Shown here in pieces: positions 51,429 to 61,100 of a DNA stretch of 64,000 bases. The notes under the pieces are model-generated. The model did no database searches, was not told the origin of the DNA, and saw only the letters and a list, made by a program, of their open reading frames with translations. The translations under genes and the position numbers were made by a program. Position 1 is the first letter of the stretch. Every line of letters begins with the position of its first letter. The stretch is from Massiliimalia sp050943535 (GTDB lineage Bacteria > Bacillota > Clostridia > Oscillospirales > Ruminococcaceae): contig JBMNPJ010000002.1 in the NCBI GenBank assembly GCA_050943535.1, forward strand, positions 248,001 through 312,000, read 5' to 3'.

Positions 51429-52586
51429 ATGTCAGTAGTCAGCATTACAAAAAATGAGTCTTATGATCTGCAGCCGGTGATTGAGTCGGTGCGGGTACAT
51501 TTTCAGAGATTTTCTCTGGATCAGAAGCTCAATGAAAGCACAAAAGTTTTAATCAAACCCAATCTGCTTATGAAGCGCAAGCCGGAGGAATTTACCACTA
51601 CTCATCCTGCTTTAGTGGAAGCTGCCATTGTGGTGCTCAAAGAATATGGGGTTAAGCAGATTACCGTGGCGGACAGCCCGGGCGGCATGTATACTCAGGG
51701 GGCGTTAAAAGGAATTTATGAGGCATCCGGCATGGAAGCAGTTTGCCGCCGCCAGGAAGTTACCTTGAATTACGATACAGGGTTTCAGGAAGTTTCCAGC
51801 GTAAACGGGAAACTGGTCAAAACCTTTCCTTTGATTCGTCCAGTATGTGAAGCAGATTTTATTTTGGATATCTGCAAACTGAAGACCCATGCTATGACCG
51901 GACTCAGCGGTGCCGTAAAAAATTTATTTGGAACAATCCCAGGGCTGACAAAACCGGAATTTCACTGGCGGTTTCCGGAAAAAGAACTGTTTTGCTCCAT
52001 GCTGATTGACCTGTGTCAAACGGTTTCTCCGGATTTTGTGCTGGTAGATGCCATTGAATCCATGGAAGGGGATGGACCTTCCGGAGGACAAAAGCGCACA
52101 CCGCATTTAATCCTGGCGTCCGATCACCCCTATGATCTGGATTATTGTCTCTGTCATTTGATTGGACTGCCGCCTCAGCGGGTAAATACCGTGCAGGAAT
52201 CTATCAATCGGGGATTGTGCACAGGGGATCTTTCAAAAATCACCATTCTGGGAGAACCGCTGGTTCCTATGGAAAATTACAAGCTGCCCCGGGATGCCAG
52301 AACAGATTTTATGTCCCATGTTCCGGCAGTATTGGCAAAGCCACTGAAAAAGATCACCCAGGTGTTTTTGACCTCTCATCCTGTGGTTCGTCAAAAGGAC
52401 TGTGTCGGGTGTGGCAAATGTGCGGAAAGCTGTCCTGCAAAAACCATTGAAATTCAAAATCGCAAAGCCTATATTCATAAAGAAAAATGTATTCATTGCT
52501 TTTGCTGTCATGAAATGTGCCCGGTAAAAGCCATTGATATTAAGCGTTCCCGGTTATTTGGTCTGGGAAAGGGGGATTCTAAATGA
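51429..52586 (+). CDS. DUF362 protein with C-terminal 2x[4Fe-4S] ferredoxin domain
   Basis: A 385-residue protein: an N-terminal DUF362 domain (KVLIKPNLLMKR, DICKLKTHAMTGLSGAVKNLFG) and a C-terminal ferredoxin domain with CVGCGKCAESCP and CIHCFCCHEMCP. Such proteins are common in anaerobes; their electron-transfer partner is unknown. Start ATG 51429 follows GAGGG; GTG 51417 is an alternative in frame. The stop codon overlaps the ispE start. Confidence 0.88.
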   Translation: MSVVSITKNESYDLQPVIESVRVHFQRFSLDQKLNESTKVLIKPNLLMKRKPEEFTTTHPALVEAAIVVLKEYGVKQITVADSPGGMYTQGALKGIYEASGMEAVCRRQEVTLNYDTGFQEVSSVNGKLVKTFPLIRPVCEADFILDICKLKTHAMTGLSGAVKNLFGTIPGLTKPEFHWRFPEKELFCSMLIDLCQTVSPDFVLVDAIESMEGDGPSGGQKRTPHLILASDHPYDLDYCLCHLIGLPPQRVNTVQESINRGLCTGDLSKITILGEPLVPMENYKLPRDARTDFMSHVPAVLAKPLKKITQVFLTSHPVVRQKDCVGCGKCAESCPAKTIEIQNRKAYIHKEKCIHCFCCHEMCPVKAIDIKRSRLFGLGKGDSK

Positions 52587-53452
52587 ATCAGATTATGGTA
52601 GAAGCGCCGGCAAAGATCAATCTGGCGCTGGATATTGTAGGAGTGAATGAAAAAGGATATCATCTTATGAAAATGATGATGCAGGCGGTGAGTATCTGTG
52701 ATCAGGTTTTTTTAAAGAAAACCGATTCCGGTATTGTGGTGGGATGTGATGACCCATCAATTCCCTGCGACGAAACCAATATTGCCTACCGTTGTGCGGA
52801 GTTATTTTTTGCCCACACAGGACAGACTGGCGGAGCAGAAATTTTCCTTCATAAAGAAATTCCTCAACAGGCCGGTATGGCAGGGGGAAGCGCAGACGGA
52901 GCGGGTGTTTTGGAAGGGTTAAACGAACTGTACGAAACCGGTCTTTCTCTGGAAGAGCTCTGTGAAATTGGAGTCAAAGCAGGTGCGGATATTCCTTTTT
53001 GTTTGATGGGAGGAACTGCTAAAGTGGAAGGCATCGGAGAGAAAATCACACCGGTTGCTTCCATGCCTTCCTGCTGGATTGTGATTGCAAAGCCAAAACA
53101 GGGGATTTCTACCAAAGAGGCTTTTGAAGAATTTGACCGCCGGAACATTGAGCCGAAACTGAGACTGGAAGTGATGGAACAGGCGTTGGAAGAACAGAAT
53201 CTTTCAAACCTGTGCGGGGAACTGTACAACGCATTGGAGCTGGTGTGTCCTTTAGAGGAAGTATCCCGCATTGAAGAATGGATGAAATCCTTTGGAGCAT
53301 TGGGAGCCAAGATGACCGGGAGCGGTTCTGCGGTATTTGGAATTTTTGAGGATTTTTCCAAGGCTATGGCCTGTCAGAAAAAGCTGAAAAGCAAGTACGA
53401 GGACTGCTTTTTGTGCCGTCCCAGAGATTATGGATGCGAATTGTTTGATTAA
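52583..53452 (+). CDS. ispE: 4-diphosphocytidyl-2-C-methyl-D-erythritol kinase
   Basis: IspE phosphorylates CDP-methylerythritol in the MEP isoprenoid pathway. The 289-residue GHMP kinase shows PAKINLALDIVGVNEKGYH at residues 9-27 (written here in family form), the ATP loop PQQAGMAGGSADGAG (about 94-108) and the late KMTGSGSAVFGIF motif. ATG 52583 overlaps the DUF362 stop (ATGA) with AAAGGGGG upstream, so it is translated with the ferredoxin-like gene. Other isp genes are not in the window. spoIIR follows 124 nt later. Confidence 0.94.
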   Translation: MNQIMVEAPAKINLALDIVGVNEKGYHLMKMMMQAVSICDQVFLKKTDSGIVVGCDDPSIPCDETNIAYRCAELFFAHTGQTGGAEIFLHKEIPQQAGMAGGSADGAGVLEGLNELYETGLSLEELCEIGVKAGADIPFCLMGGTAKVEGIGEKITPVASMPSCWIVIAKPKQGISTKEAFEEFDRRNIEPKLRLEVMEQALEEQNLSNLCGELYNALELVCPLEEVSRIEEWMKSFGALGAKMTGSGSAVFGIFEDFSKAMACQKKLKSKYEDCFLCRPRDYGCELFD

Positions 53453-53576
53453 TCGATCGGTTTGAAAGCTGTCTCAATACAAATTGAAAGAGTTTCGTGG
53501 AAGGAAATGGAATAAATTTTTTGAACTGGTCCATACTTTTTGCAGGAAAGAATACAGCAAAAAGGTGGAACAAACA

Positions 53577-54203
53577 ATGAGACATTTACATCAAAAACCC
53601 TTGAAACTTCTTTGGATCAGTATTTGTATGGGACTATTTTTGGCAGTGAGTATACAGTTAATCGGGGATTTTTTCGGTGACTGCGGTGAAATTCGGGAAA
53701 GTGTTCTGCGGCTTCACATTTTAGCCAATTCTGATACCCAAAAAGACCAGCAGTTAAAGTTGGACGTGAGAGACCGAATTTTGGAAGAAACGGAAGATTT
53801 GTTTAACCAGATTGACTCTGTCAACAGCGCCAAGCAAACAGCAGAAGAACATCTGGAAGAGATTACAGCCATCGCACAGCAGGAGGTTTGGCGGCAGGGG
53901 TATGATTACCCTGTAAAAACTCAGGTGTGCCGTATGTTCTTTGATACCAGAAATTATGAAAATTTTAGTTTGCCTGCCGGTCAGTACGATGCAGTGCGGA
54001 TTACCATTGGAGAGGCAAAAGGTCATAACTGGTGGTGCGTATTATATCCGCCTTTGTGTCTTCCGGCAGCCATGCCGGAGGAAGAACTGGAGTCAGATCT
54101 CACTCCCCGTCAGGCAGACATGATCGAACATCCGGAGCATTATCAGGTGCGATTTGCGGTTGTAGAACTTTGGGAAAAACTAAAAATCTCACTGGCTAGC
54201 TAA
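53577..54203 (+). CDS. spoIIR: Stage II sporulation protein R
   Basis: SpoIIR is secreted from the forespore and triggers SpoIIGA to process pro-sigma-E in the mother cell. The 208-residue product has an N-terminal hydrophobic segment (LLWISICMGLFLAVSIQLI) and the family core (ESVLRLHILANSDTQKDQQLKLDVRD; CRMFFDTRNYENFSLPAGQYDAVRI). ATG 53577 has AAAGGTGGA 8 nt upstream; the longer frame from 53484 is unlikely. The gene ends GCT AGC TAA and continues directly into repeat copy E. A sigma-F promoter was sought but not assigned. Confidence 0.94.
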   Translation: MRHLHQKPLKLLWISICMGLFLAVSIQLIGDFFGDCGEIRESVLRLHILANSDTQKDQQLKLDVRDRILEETEDLFNQIDSVNSAKQTAEEHLEEITAIAQQEVWRQGYDYPVKTQVCRMFFDTRNYENFSLPAGQYDAVRITIGEAKGHNWWCVLYPPLCLPAAMPEEELESDLTPRQADMIEHPEHYQVRFAVVELWEKLKISLAS

Positions 54204-54480
54204 GAGCCGCCGGGCAGTGCCCGGAGCCAACCGCCTTCGGCCCGGCTAAGAGCCGGGGCAAATGGCCTACGGCGCGTACTCTGTCAGTAAAGCATGAATT
54301 ATTAGATTTTACCACTCAGCTGACAGAGTACGAGCGTAGCCTCTTCGGGTCCAGGGGTGTGAACCCCTGGTGAGCGTAGTGTCAGTGCTCCACCGCCAGG
54401 TGGCCGCCGGACAATGTCCGGTGAAAATCGCCTTCGGCACGTACTCTGTCGGTAAGATGAAAACAATAAATTGTTTTCAC
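54198..54480 (+). repeat. Mosaic palindromic repeat, copy E (3' UTR of spoIIR)
   Basis: From 54198 the first 26 nt (including the stop codon) are identical to copy A at 11551-11576. Modules in order: CCGGGCAGTGCCCGG (54210-54224), AACCGCCTTCGGC, GTACTCTGTCAG/CTGACAGAGTAC (outer arms around 54275-54330), CCAGGGGTGTGAACCCCTGG (54351-54370), CCACCGCCAGGTGG, CCGGACAATGTCCGG (54407-54421), and GAAAACAATAAATTGTTTTC. Orientation relative to the upstream gene is the same as in copies A and B. Confidence 0.88.
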
Positions 54481-54516
54481 TTCGCAGATCATATCTTAAT
54501 ACATGTATGAAAAAAC

Positions 54517-54550
54517 TGTCAGGAAGGTGCTGTGCATCTTCCTGTTTTTG
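54517..54550 (+). terminator. Intrinsic terminator downstream of copy E
   Basis: An 11-bp stem CAGGAAGGTGC/GCATCTTCCTG (one G-T pair) with loop TGT is followed by TTTTTGG. Confidence 0.87.
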
Positions 54551-54670
54551 GTTTTGCAAAAGAATAAATTCTAAGGTATAATGATTACCAGATGTACAAA
54601 GCAAAACGGAAGACGAAAAGATTGAGACACAAAAACCAGTTGGAAATAGGGGAAAGGAACAGAGAAAATT

Positions 54671-57600
54671 ATGGTGGAGTTTGTGCTGGGAGGTCCGGGA
54701 ACCGGGAAATCCAAAGAAATTTCTGATAGAGTATGTGAGGCAGCCAAGCAAGGTAAATCCGTGTTTTTGTTTGTTCCGGAACAGTTTACCTTTGAGACAG
54801 AACGGAATTACTATACCCTGATGGGACCAAAGGTGTTTCGCCATGTGTCTGTTCTCAGCTTTACTCGTCTGGCTCACCGAATTTTTAAGGAGTTTGGCGG
54901 TACCGCCGGGGATTATGCGGATGAGAGCATGAAACTGATTTTTATGGATTTGGCACTCCGTCAGGTAAAAGAAGAACTGGGAGTTTACCATAAAAATGTG
55001 GGGAATCTCTCTTTTTCCCAGGAAATGTTGGCTCTAATCGAAGAACTGAAAAATGCAGATCAGACGGTGGATTCCTTTTCTCAGTCTATGGAACAGATGG
55101 GAACGGGATTGCTGCGAAAAAAATCCAAAGATATTTCCCTGGTGTTTGGCACCTATGAGGCACTGCTGCAGGCAGGGTACAAAGATACAGTGGACGACAT
55201 TACCCGAGCTTGCCAGCAGATTCAAAACCACAGCTATTTTGCAGATACTTATGTGTTTATTGATGAGTTTAAGGGATTTACTGCCCGGGAGCTGTCAGTT
55301 ATCCGCCTGATGATGGCGCAGGCTGCCTGCGTTACCATCAGTCTGTGCACGGATCGGCAGGACATGAGCCCGAATTCCCGTTTTTTCAGTGTGAATCAGA
55401 CCTATCAGTCTTTAAAACAATTGGCTCACCGGGCAGGACAGACGGTGAAAACACCATTGGTTCTTACAACGCCGTATCGGTTTGCTTCAGAAGAACTGGT
55501 TCATTTGGCTAATTACTTGTTTTGTCCCAGAATCCCTCCTTATGATGGGGAACGGACAGGCTGTGTCCGGGCTTTTCTGGCACAGAATGAGTACGATGAG
55601 GTGGATTATGTACTGTCTACCATTCGCCATCTGGTGGAAAATGAGGGATTCCGTTATCGGGATATGGTGGTAATTTCCCGTGATTTGGGGGTATATCAAT
55701 CCTGCCTGGAAACGGCATTTTCCAAATATCAGGTCCCTTATTATTTGGATTCCAGAAAACCCATTGTCAATCATCCCTTGATTCGTTTTATTCAGTTGGC
55801 TCTTTCCTGTGTTTCCGGGTCTTTTACCAGCGATTCATTGATTGCCATGCTCAAATGCGGTGTCACTCCAGTTTCTCATACCCAGCTGGCGTTGTTAGAA
55901 AACTATGCATACCTTTGGGGACTAAAACGAAAGCAGTGGGAACAGCCGTTCGCCCTGAGTCCCTTTGGAGTAAATCCTCCCAGAGGGGAAGAAGATCAAA
56001 AGCGGGAGCAGGAACAGCTTACCGTACTCAATGAAATCCGGGAAAAGACCATGGATGCCCTCAGTTACCTGAAAAAAGGGCTTGCAAAACGCAGTGCCGG
56101 GGAATCCGGCAAAACCATACTGGGATTTTTAGAGCGGATGCAGGTGAAAGAACAGCTGGAAAAGCAGATTGCCGCAGAACCAGAACTGGAGCTTCAAGAG
56201 GAATACCGCGCAGTATGGGGAATGATAGGTCAGATTTTGTCTGTGATCGTCAAAGCAGTGGGAGATCAGCCGGTGGATCCTGATCGGTATGGCGAACTGT
56301 TTTCTCTGGTAAGTGAAACCATGGATATGGGAACCATTCCGCAGACCCTGGACAGCGTGACGGTGGGAAGCGCTCAGCGCATCCGAACAGATGCACCCAA
56401 AGTGGTATTTATTTTAGGAGTGAATGATGGGGTGTTTCCCTATTTGCCGGAGCAGGGAGGCATTTATACCGATTTGGAGCGGAGCCGTCTTTTGGAATTG
56501 GGAGTAGAAATTTCGCCGCCCCGCAACGATCAAATTCGGGAAGAACGTTTTATTGCCTATAAAACAGTATGTACGCCATCTCACAGACTGTACTTAACTG
56601 CCAGAAAAGCGGATATTAAAGGAACTTCTAAAGCACCTTCCCCTGTTTTTTCTCAGTTTCGGAAAATGTTTGGGGAAGACGCAGTAGAGGATACTGACGA
56701 TTTGGATCGGCTTTATTTTTGCCGTACCCAGAAGACGGCCTTTTCTGTACTGGCGTATCAGTTTCGGATGGATACACCGCTGACAGCCAGCTTAAAAGAG
56801 TATTTTTCCACCCAGCCGGGATATGCGGAAAAAATGGCTGCCATTGCCGGAGGACTGGAACAAGGAAAATACCGGCTGACCCATCCCAAACAGATTCGCC
56901 AGCTGTACGGAACCAAAGTGATTATGTCACCTACCCGGGTAGAGCAGTATCATCGCTGCAAGTTCCGGTATTTTTGTGAACAGGGTATGCGGCTGAAAGC
57001 CAGAGAGCGGGTACAGTTAAACGGCGTCAACCGGGGAACTGTAGTACACGGGATTTTATATGAGGTATGCCGTCAGATTACTGATTTTTCTCATTTTGAA
57101 GAAGAAAAAATCCGCGCCATGGTACGGGAAGCCATTGAAAAGCAGGTGCTTTTGTTGGGCGGATACGATAACCAAACCAAACGGTTTGCCTATCTGTACC
57201 GCCGGATTGAGCGGAGTGTCATGACCTTGATCAGACGGCTGTTTCAGGAACTGTCACACAGCCAGTTTCGTCCAGTAGAATTTGAGTATGTGATTGGTGC
57301 CACTGGACATGTGCCGCCGTTTACCTTTACTGGACCAGACGGAATTACCATACAGATTCAGGGAACCATTGACCGGGTAGACTGCTATCAGGCGCCGGAC
57401 GGCCAAAAATACCTGCGGGTCATTGACTATAAAACAGGAACCAAGGAATTTCATTTGACCGATCTGATTAACGGAGTAAATTTACAGCTGTTTTTGTACC
57501 TGCTCTGCCTGGAAAAAGGGAGATTTGGCGGCGATTACCGCAATACAGCTGCGGGAGCCCTGTATCTTCCAGCGGGAGAAATCACCAAAGGACTTCCCCG

Positions 57601-58108
57601 AGAGGCCGGAGCAGATGAAATTCAAAAGCTGGAACAAGGATATTACCAGATGAAGGGAGCGGTTTTGGATCAGGAACAGGTAATCCGGGCGATGGAACCG
57701 GATTTAGAGGGAATTTATACCCCAATTTCTGTCAAAGCCAAAGCTTATGATAAAGAACATCATCTGCGGGAAGATGTGTTCTGTGAACAGAAGGTCAATC
57801 CAGAGTGGTTTTCTTCCTCCAGTTTGGAATTTTTGCTGGGTTCCGGCGAAATGTCCCAGCTGTTTCACTCTATTGAATCAACAGTAGGGAAGATGGTAAA
57901 AGAGCTGTACAGCGGAAACATTGAGGCAAAACCGTTGGTGGGGAATAAGTTTAACGGCTGCGACTACTGCCAGTTTGGAACGGTGTGCGGCTATGATGAT
58001 ACAACCATGCCTGCCAACGAATATTTGGACTTAAAGAAAAAGGAACTGTTTGAATATTTAAAGGAAACACAGCAGAATGAATCAGATCAAAATCATGGGA
58101 AAGTTTGA
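54671..58108 (+). CDS. addB: Helicase-exonuclease AddAB, subunit AddB
   Basis: The 1145-residue subunit has an N-terminal P-loop GGPGTGKS (7-14), UvrD-like helicase remnants, a C-terminal RecB-type nuclease (GTIDRVDCYQ, then RVIDYKTG) and an iron-sulfur staple formed by C763 with C1097, C1100 and C1106 (GCDYCQFGTVCGYD). AddAB resects double-strand breaks up to Chi-like sites. ATG 54671 is preceded by AGGGGAAAGGAAC with about 12-nt spacing. addA starts 19 nt after the stop codon, in the standard order. Confidence 0.96.
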   Translation: MVEFVLGGPGTGKSKEISDRVCEAAKQGKSVFLFVPEQFTFETERNYYTLMGPKVFRHVSVLSFTRLAHRIFKEFGGTAGDYADESMKLIFMDLALRQVKEELGVYHKNVGNLSFSQEMLALIEELKNADQTVDSFSQSMEQMGTGLLRKKSKDISLVFGTYEALLQAGYKDTVDDITRACQQIQNHSYFADTYVFIDEFKGFTARELSVIRLMMAQAACVTISLCTDRQDMSPNSRFFSVNQTYQSLKQLAHRAGQTVKTPLVLTTPYRFASEELVHLANYLFCPRIPPYDGERTGCVRAFLAQNEYDEVDYVLSTIRHLVENEGFRYRDMVVISRDLGVYQSCLETAFSKYQVPYYLDSRKPIVNHPLIRFIQLALSCVSGSFTSDSLIAMLKCGVTPVSHTQLALLENYAYLWGLKRKQWEQPFALSPFGVNPPRGEEDQKREQEQLTVLNEIREKTMDALSYLKKGLAKRSAGESGKTILGFLERMQVKEQLEKQIAAEPELELQEEYRAVWGMIGQILSVIVKAVGDQPVDPDRYGELFSLVSETMDMGTIPQTLDSVTVGSAQRIRTDAPKVVFILGVNDGVFPYLPEQGGIYTDLERSRLLELGVEISPPRNDQIREERFIAYKTVCTPSHRLYLTARKADIKGTSKAPSPVFSQFRKMFGEDAVEDTDDLDRLYFCRTQKTAFSVLAYQFRMDTPLTASLKEYFSTQPGYAEKMAAIAGGLEQGKYRLTHPKQIRQLYGTKVIMSPTRVEQYHRCKFRYFCEQGMRLKARERVQLNGVNRGTVVHGILYEVCRQITDFSHFEEEKIRAMVREAIEKQVLLLGGYDNQTKRFAYLYRRIERSVMTLIRRLFQELSHSQFRPVEFEYVIGATGHVPPFTFTGPDGITIQIQGTIDRVDCYQAPDGQKYLRVIDYKTGTKEFHLTDLINGVNLQLFLYLLCLEKGRFGGDYRNTAAGALYLPAGEITKGLPREAGADEIQKLEQGYYQMKGAVLDQEQVIRAMEPDLEGIYTPISVKAKAYDKEHHLREDVFCEQKVNPEWFSSSSLEFLLGSGEMSQLFHSIESTVGKMVKELYSGNIEAKPLVGNKFNGCDYCQFGTVCGYDDTTMPANEYLDLKKKELFEYLKETQQNESDQNHGKV

Positions 58109-58127
58109 CAGACAGGAGGTGAGATAA

Positions 58128-61100
58128 ATGGGAAACGTAAAATTTACTCCGGCACAGCAGAATGCCATTGATGTTAGAAACGGCAATATTCTGGTATCTG
58201 CCGCGGCAGGAAGCGGAAAAACTGCAGTGTTGACCCAAAGGGTGATCAGCCTGTTGACTGGAGAAACTCCTGTTGATGCAGACCGTTTGGTTATTGTAAC
58301 CTTTACGGTAGCTGCCGCTGTGGAGATGAAGCAGCGGATTGAAAAAAAACTGGCGGAGCTTTTGGAGCAAGATCCGGAAAATGCTCTGCTGCAAACTCAG
58401 CAAACACTGCTTTCCCGGGCACATATCAGCACGGTGCACTCTTTGTGCAGCGAATTGATTCGGGAACATTTTGAACAGTTGGGATTGCCTTCTGTTTTTC
58501 GGGTGGCGGAGGAAAATGAGCTTTCTGTGATCAAGCGGGAACTGCTGGATCAGGTGATGGAGCAGTGCTATGAACAGAATCAGCCGGAGTTTTTGCATTT
58601 ATGTGATCGACTGGCCGGAAAGGATGACAGCCGGATTACAGAAATGGTGCTGAAGCTTTACGACTATATCCGCTGTTATCCGGAGCCTTTGTCCCTGCTT
58701 TCCCGGTTTGAAAAAGATTATGAAAAAACAGCTCCTGTGCTGGAAACTGATTGGGGAAAAGAAGTTTTCTCTGAGACAATGTCTTATTTTCACAAGGCAG
58801 AACAATCTTTGCTTTTGGCTTTGGAACAAATGGCGGGAGAAGAGCAGGTAAAAAAACAGTATGGACCTGCGTTTGAACAGGATCTGGATCAGCTGCGCTT
58901 GGCCATGCAGTCTTTGAAAGAAAAAGATTGGGATCGGGCCGTTTCAGTACTGCGTCATTGGGACAAAAAGCGTTTGAATGCAGTACGAGGATATGAGGAT
59001 AAAGCGTTTTTGGAAGTTCTCAAACAACACCGAAAAGATGCAGACGACCTAATCGGTATTGTGCGAGGAAAATACCTTGTGACCACACAGGCAGAATACG
59101 AGGAAGATTTGGAAGAAATCCATCAGGTACTGGTACCGCTGTTTTCTTTGGTGCGGCTGTTTTATGAACAGATGGAGGAAGAAAAAGCAGCACGGGGGAT
59201 TTTGGATTTTGGGGATTTAGAGCATTTTGCTTTTAAACTTCTGGTGGTTCATAAAGAGGGATCTTATCAGAAAACCAGTGTGGCAAAGGAACTGGCGGAA
59301 TTTTATGAGGAAATCATGGTAGACGAATGCCAGGATATTAACCTGATCCAAAACCTGATTTTCTGGGCATTGTCCAAAGGAAAGGATACCATTGAGGATG
59401 CTGGGGATGCGGTGCTGACCAGCAGTGAAAATCTTTTTATGGTAGGGGATGTGAAGCAAAGCATCTACCGCTTTCGTAATGCAGTGCCCAGTCTGTTTAT
59501 CCGGCGAAGCCATCTGTTCCCGGATTACAGCGGCGATCCGGATCAAAAGGGAAATTGCGCCCGGATTCTTTTGCAGAATAACTTTCGAAGCCGGAAAGAG
59601 GTCACCGAAGCGGTAAACTTTTTCTTTTCCCATGCCATGAGCGAAGGACTGGGGGAAATGGAATACGGCCCTCAGGAAGAACTGGTGGCATCCGCTGCGT
59701 TTTCGTCTTTGACATCCGGAGCAAAGGCAAAAGCCGAACTGCATATTTTAAGTTTAGAACAGGATGAAGAGGAGGAAAAGCAGGAAAAAATTGACGCGGA
59801 AGCTTCTTATATTGCTTCTCTCATTGAAAAAATGGTGGTGTCCGGATATCCGGTGCAGGACGGCGGGCAGATGCGTCCCTGCCGGTATCAGGATTTTTGT
59901 ATTCTTCTGCGGGCGCAGAAGGGAAAAGCCCAGAAATATGTGGAAAAACTGAAAGAGGCCAAGATTAACTGCTATGCCGATATGTCTACCGGATATTTTA
60001 ATTCTTTTGAAATTGCAGTAATGCTGGATCTTTTGCGGGTGATTGACAATCCTTTGCTGGATATTCCCCTGTTTTCAGTTTTGCTTTCTCCCATGTTTGG
60101 GTTTACAGCAGATGATATGGCGGCCATTCGCTTGGTAGATAAAAAGGCTCCGCTGTATCTTAATTTGCAGGTAATGGCACAGCAGGGAAATATGCAGTGT
60201 CTGGAATTTTTGGAAACCCTCAGCCGTCTGCGCAGTCAGGCGCTGATTTTGCCTACCCAGCGGCTGATTCAGAAAATTTATGATGAGACAGGATTTGTCT
60301 TTGTAGTGGAATCCATGGTATCCGGAGAACAGAAACGAGCCAATTTAAGGCTTTTGCTCAGTTATGCGGAAAACTATGAAGCCATTGGATATCGGGGACT
60401 GTCCGGATTTATTCATTTTATTGACCGAGCCATTGAGCGGGGTGAGGATTTTAGCTGTGCCAATACGGTGTCAGAAAAGGCAGATGTGGTTCGGGTAATG
60501 AGCATTCACGGTTCCAAAGGTTTGGAGTTCCCTATCTGTATTATTGGGGATTTGGGAAAGCAGTTTAATCTGCAGGAGATCACCCAGAGCTATCTGTTTC
60601 ATTCCAACGAAGGATTCGGCATGAATATCCGCCGCCCGGAACAGCATAAAGAATATTCCAACCTTCCTTTGGAAGCCATCCGGTTGGTTTCACGCCGGGA
60701 AATTCTTTCTGAGGAAATGAGAACCCTTTATGTTGCCATGACCCGGGCAAAAGAAAAACTGATTTTAGTGGGGACATGTGCCGATCCGGAAAAATTGGCA
60801 GCGAAATACGCGAAATCGCCGGCGGATGCTTTTTCGTTGGTACGGCAGAAAAGCTATCTGCAGTGGATGATTTCTGTTTTAGGACAGTCAAAACAGCTGG
60901 CAGAGGCTTTTCCCAATCTGGAACTCTCCGGAAAAGAGGAGAGTCCTTATGAAATCATCTGTGGTTCGGCATTAAAAGGCGAAGGGGATCAGGTGGAAGA
61001 AATTGCTTTTGAATCTGTTCCTGATGAGGCCATTTTAAAACAGCTGCGCAGTTCCATTGAATATCAATATCCTTATGAGGAATTGTCTCAGCTCCCTGCC

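Noticed and set aside
54302..54991. 229-residue minus-strand frame over repeat copy E and the start of addB
   Set aside because: Antisense to addB and spanning hairpin repeats; no ribosome site.
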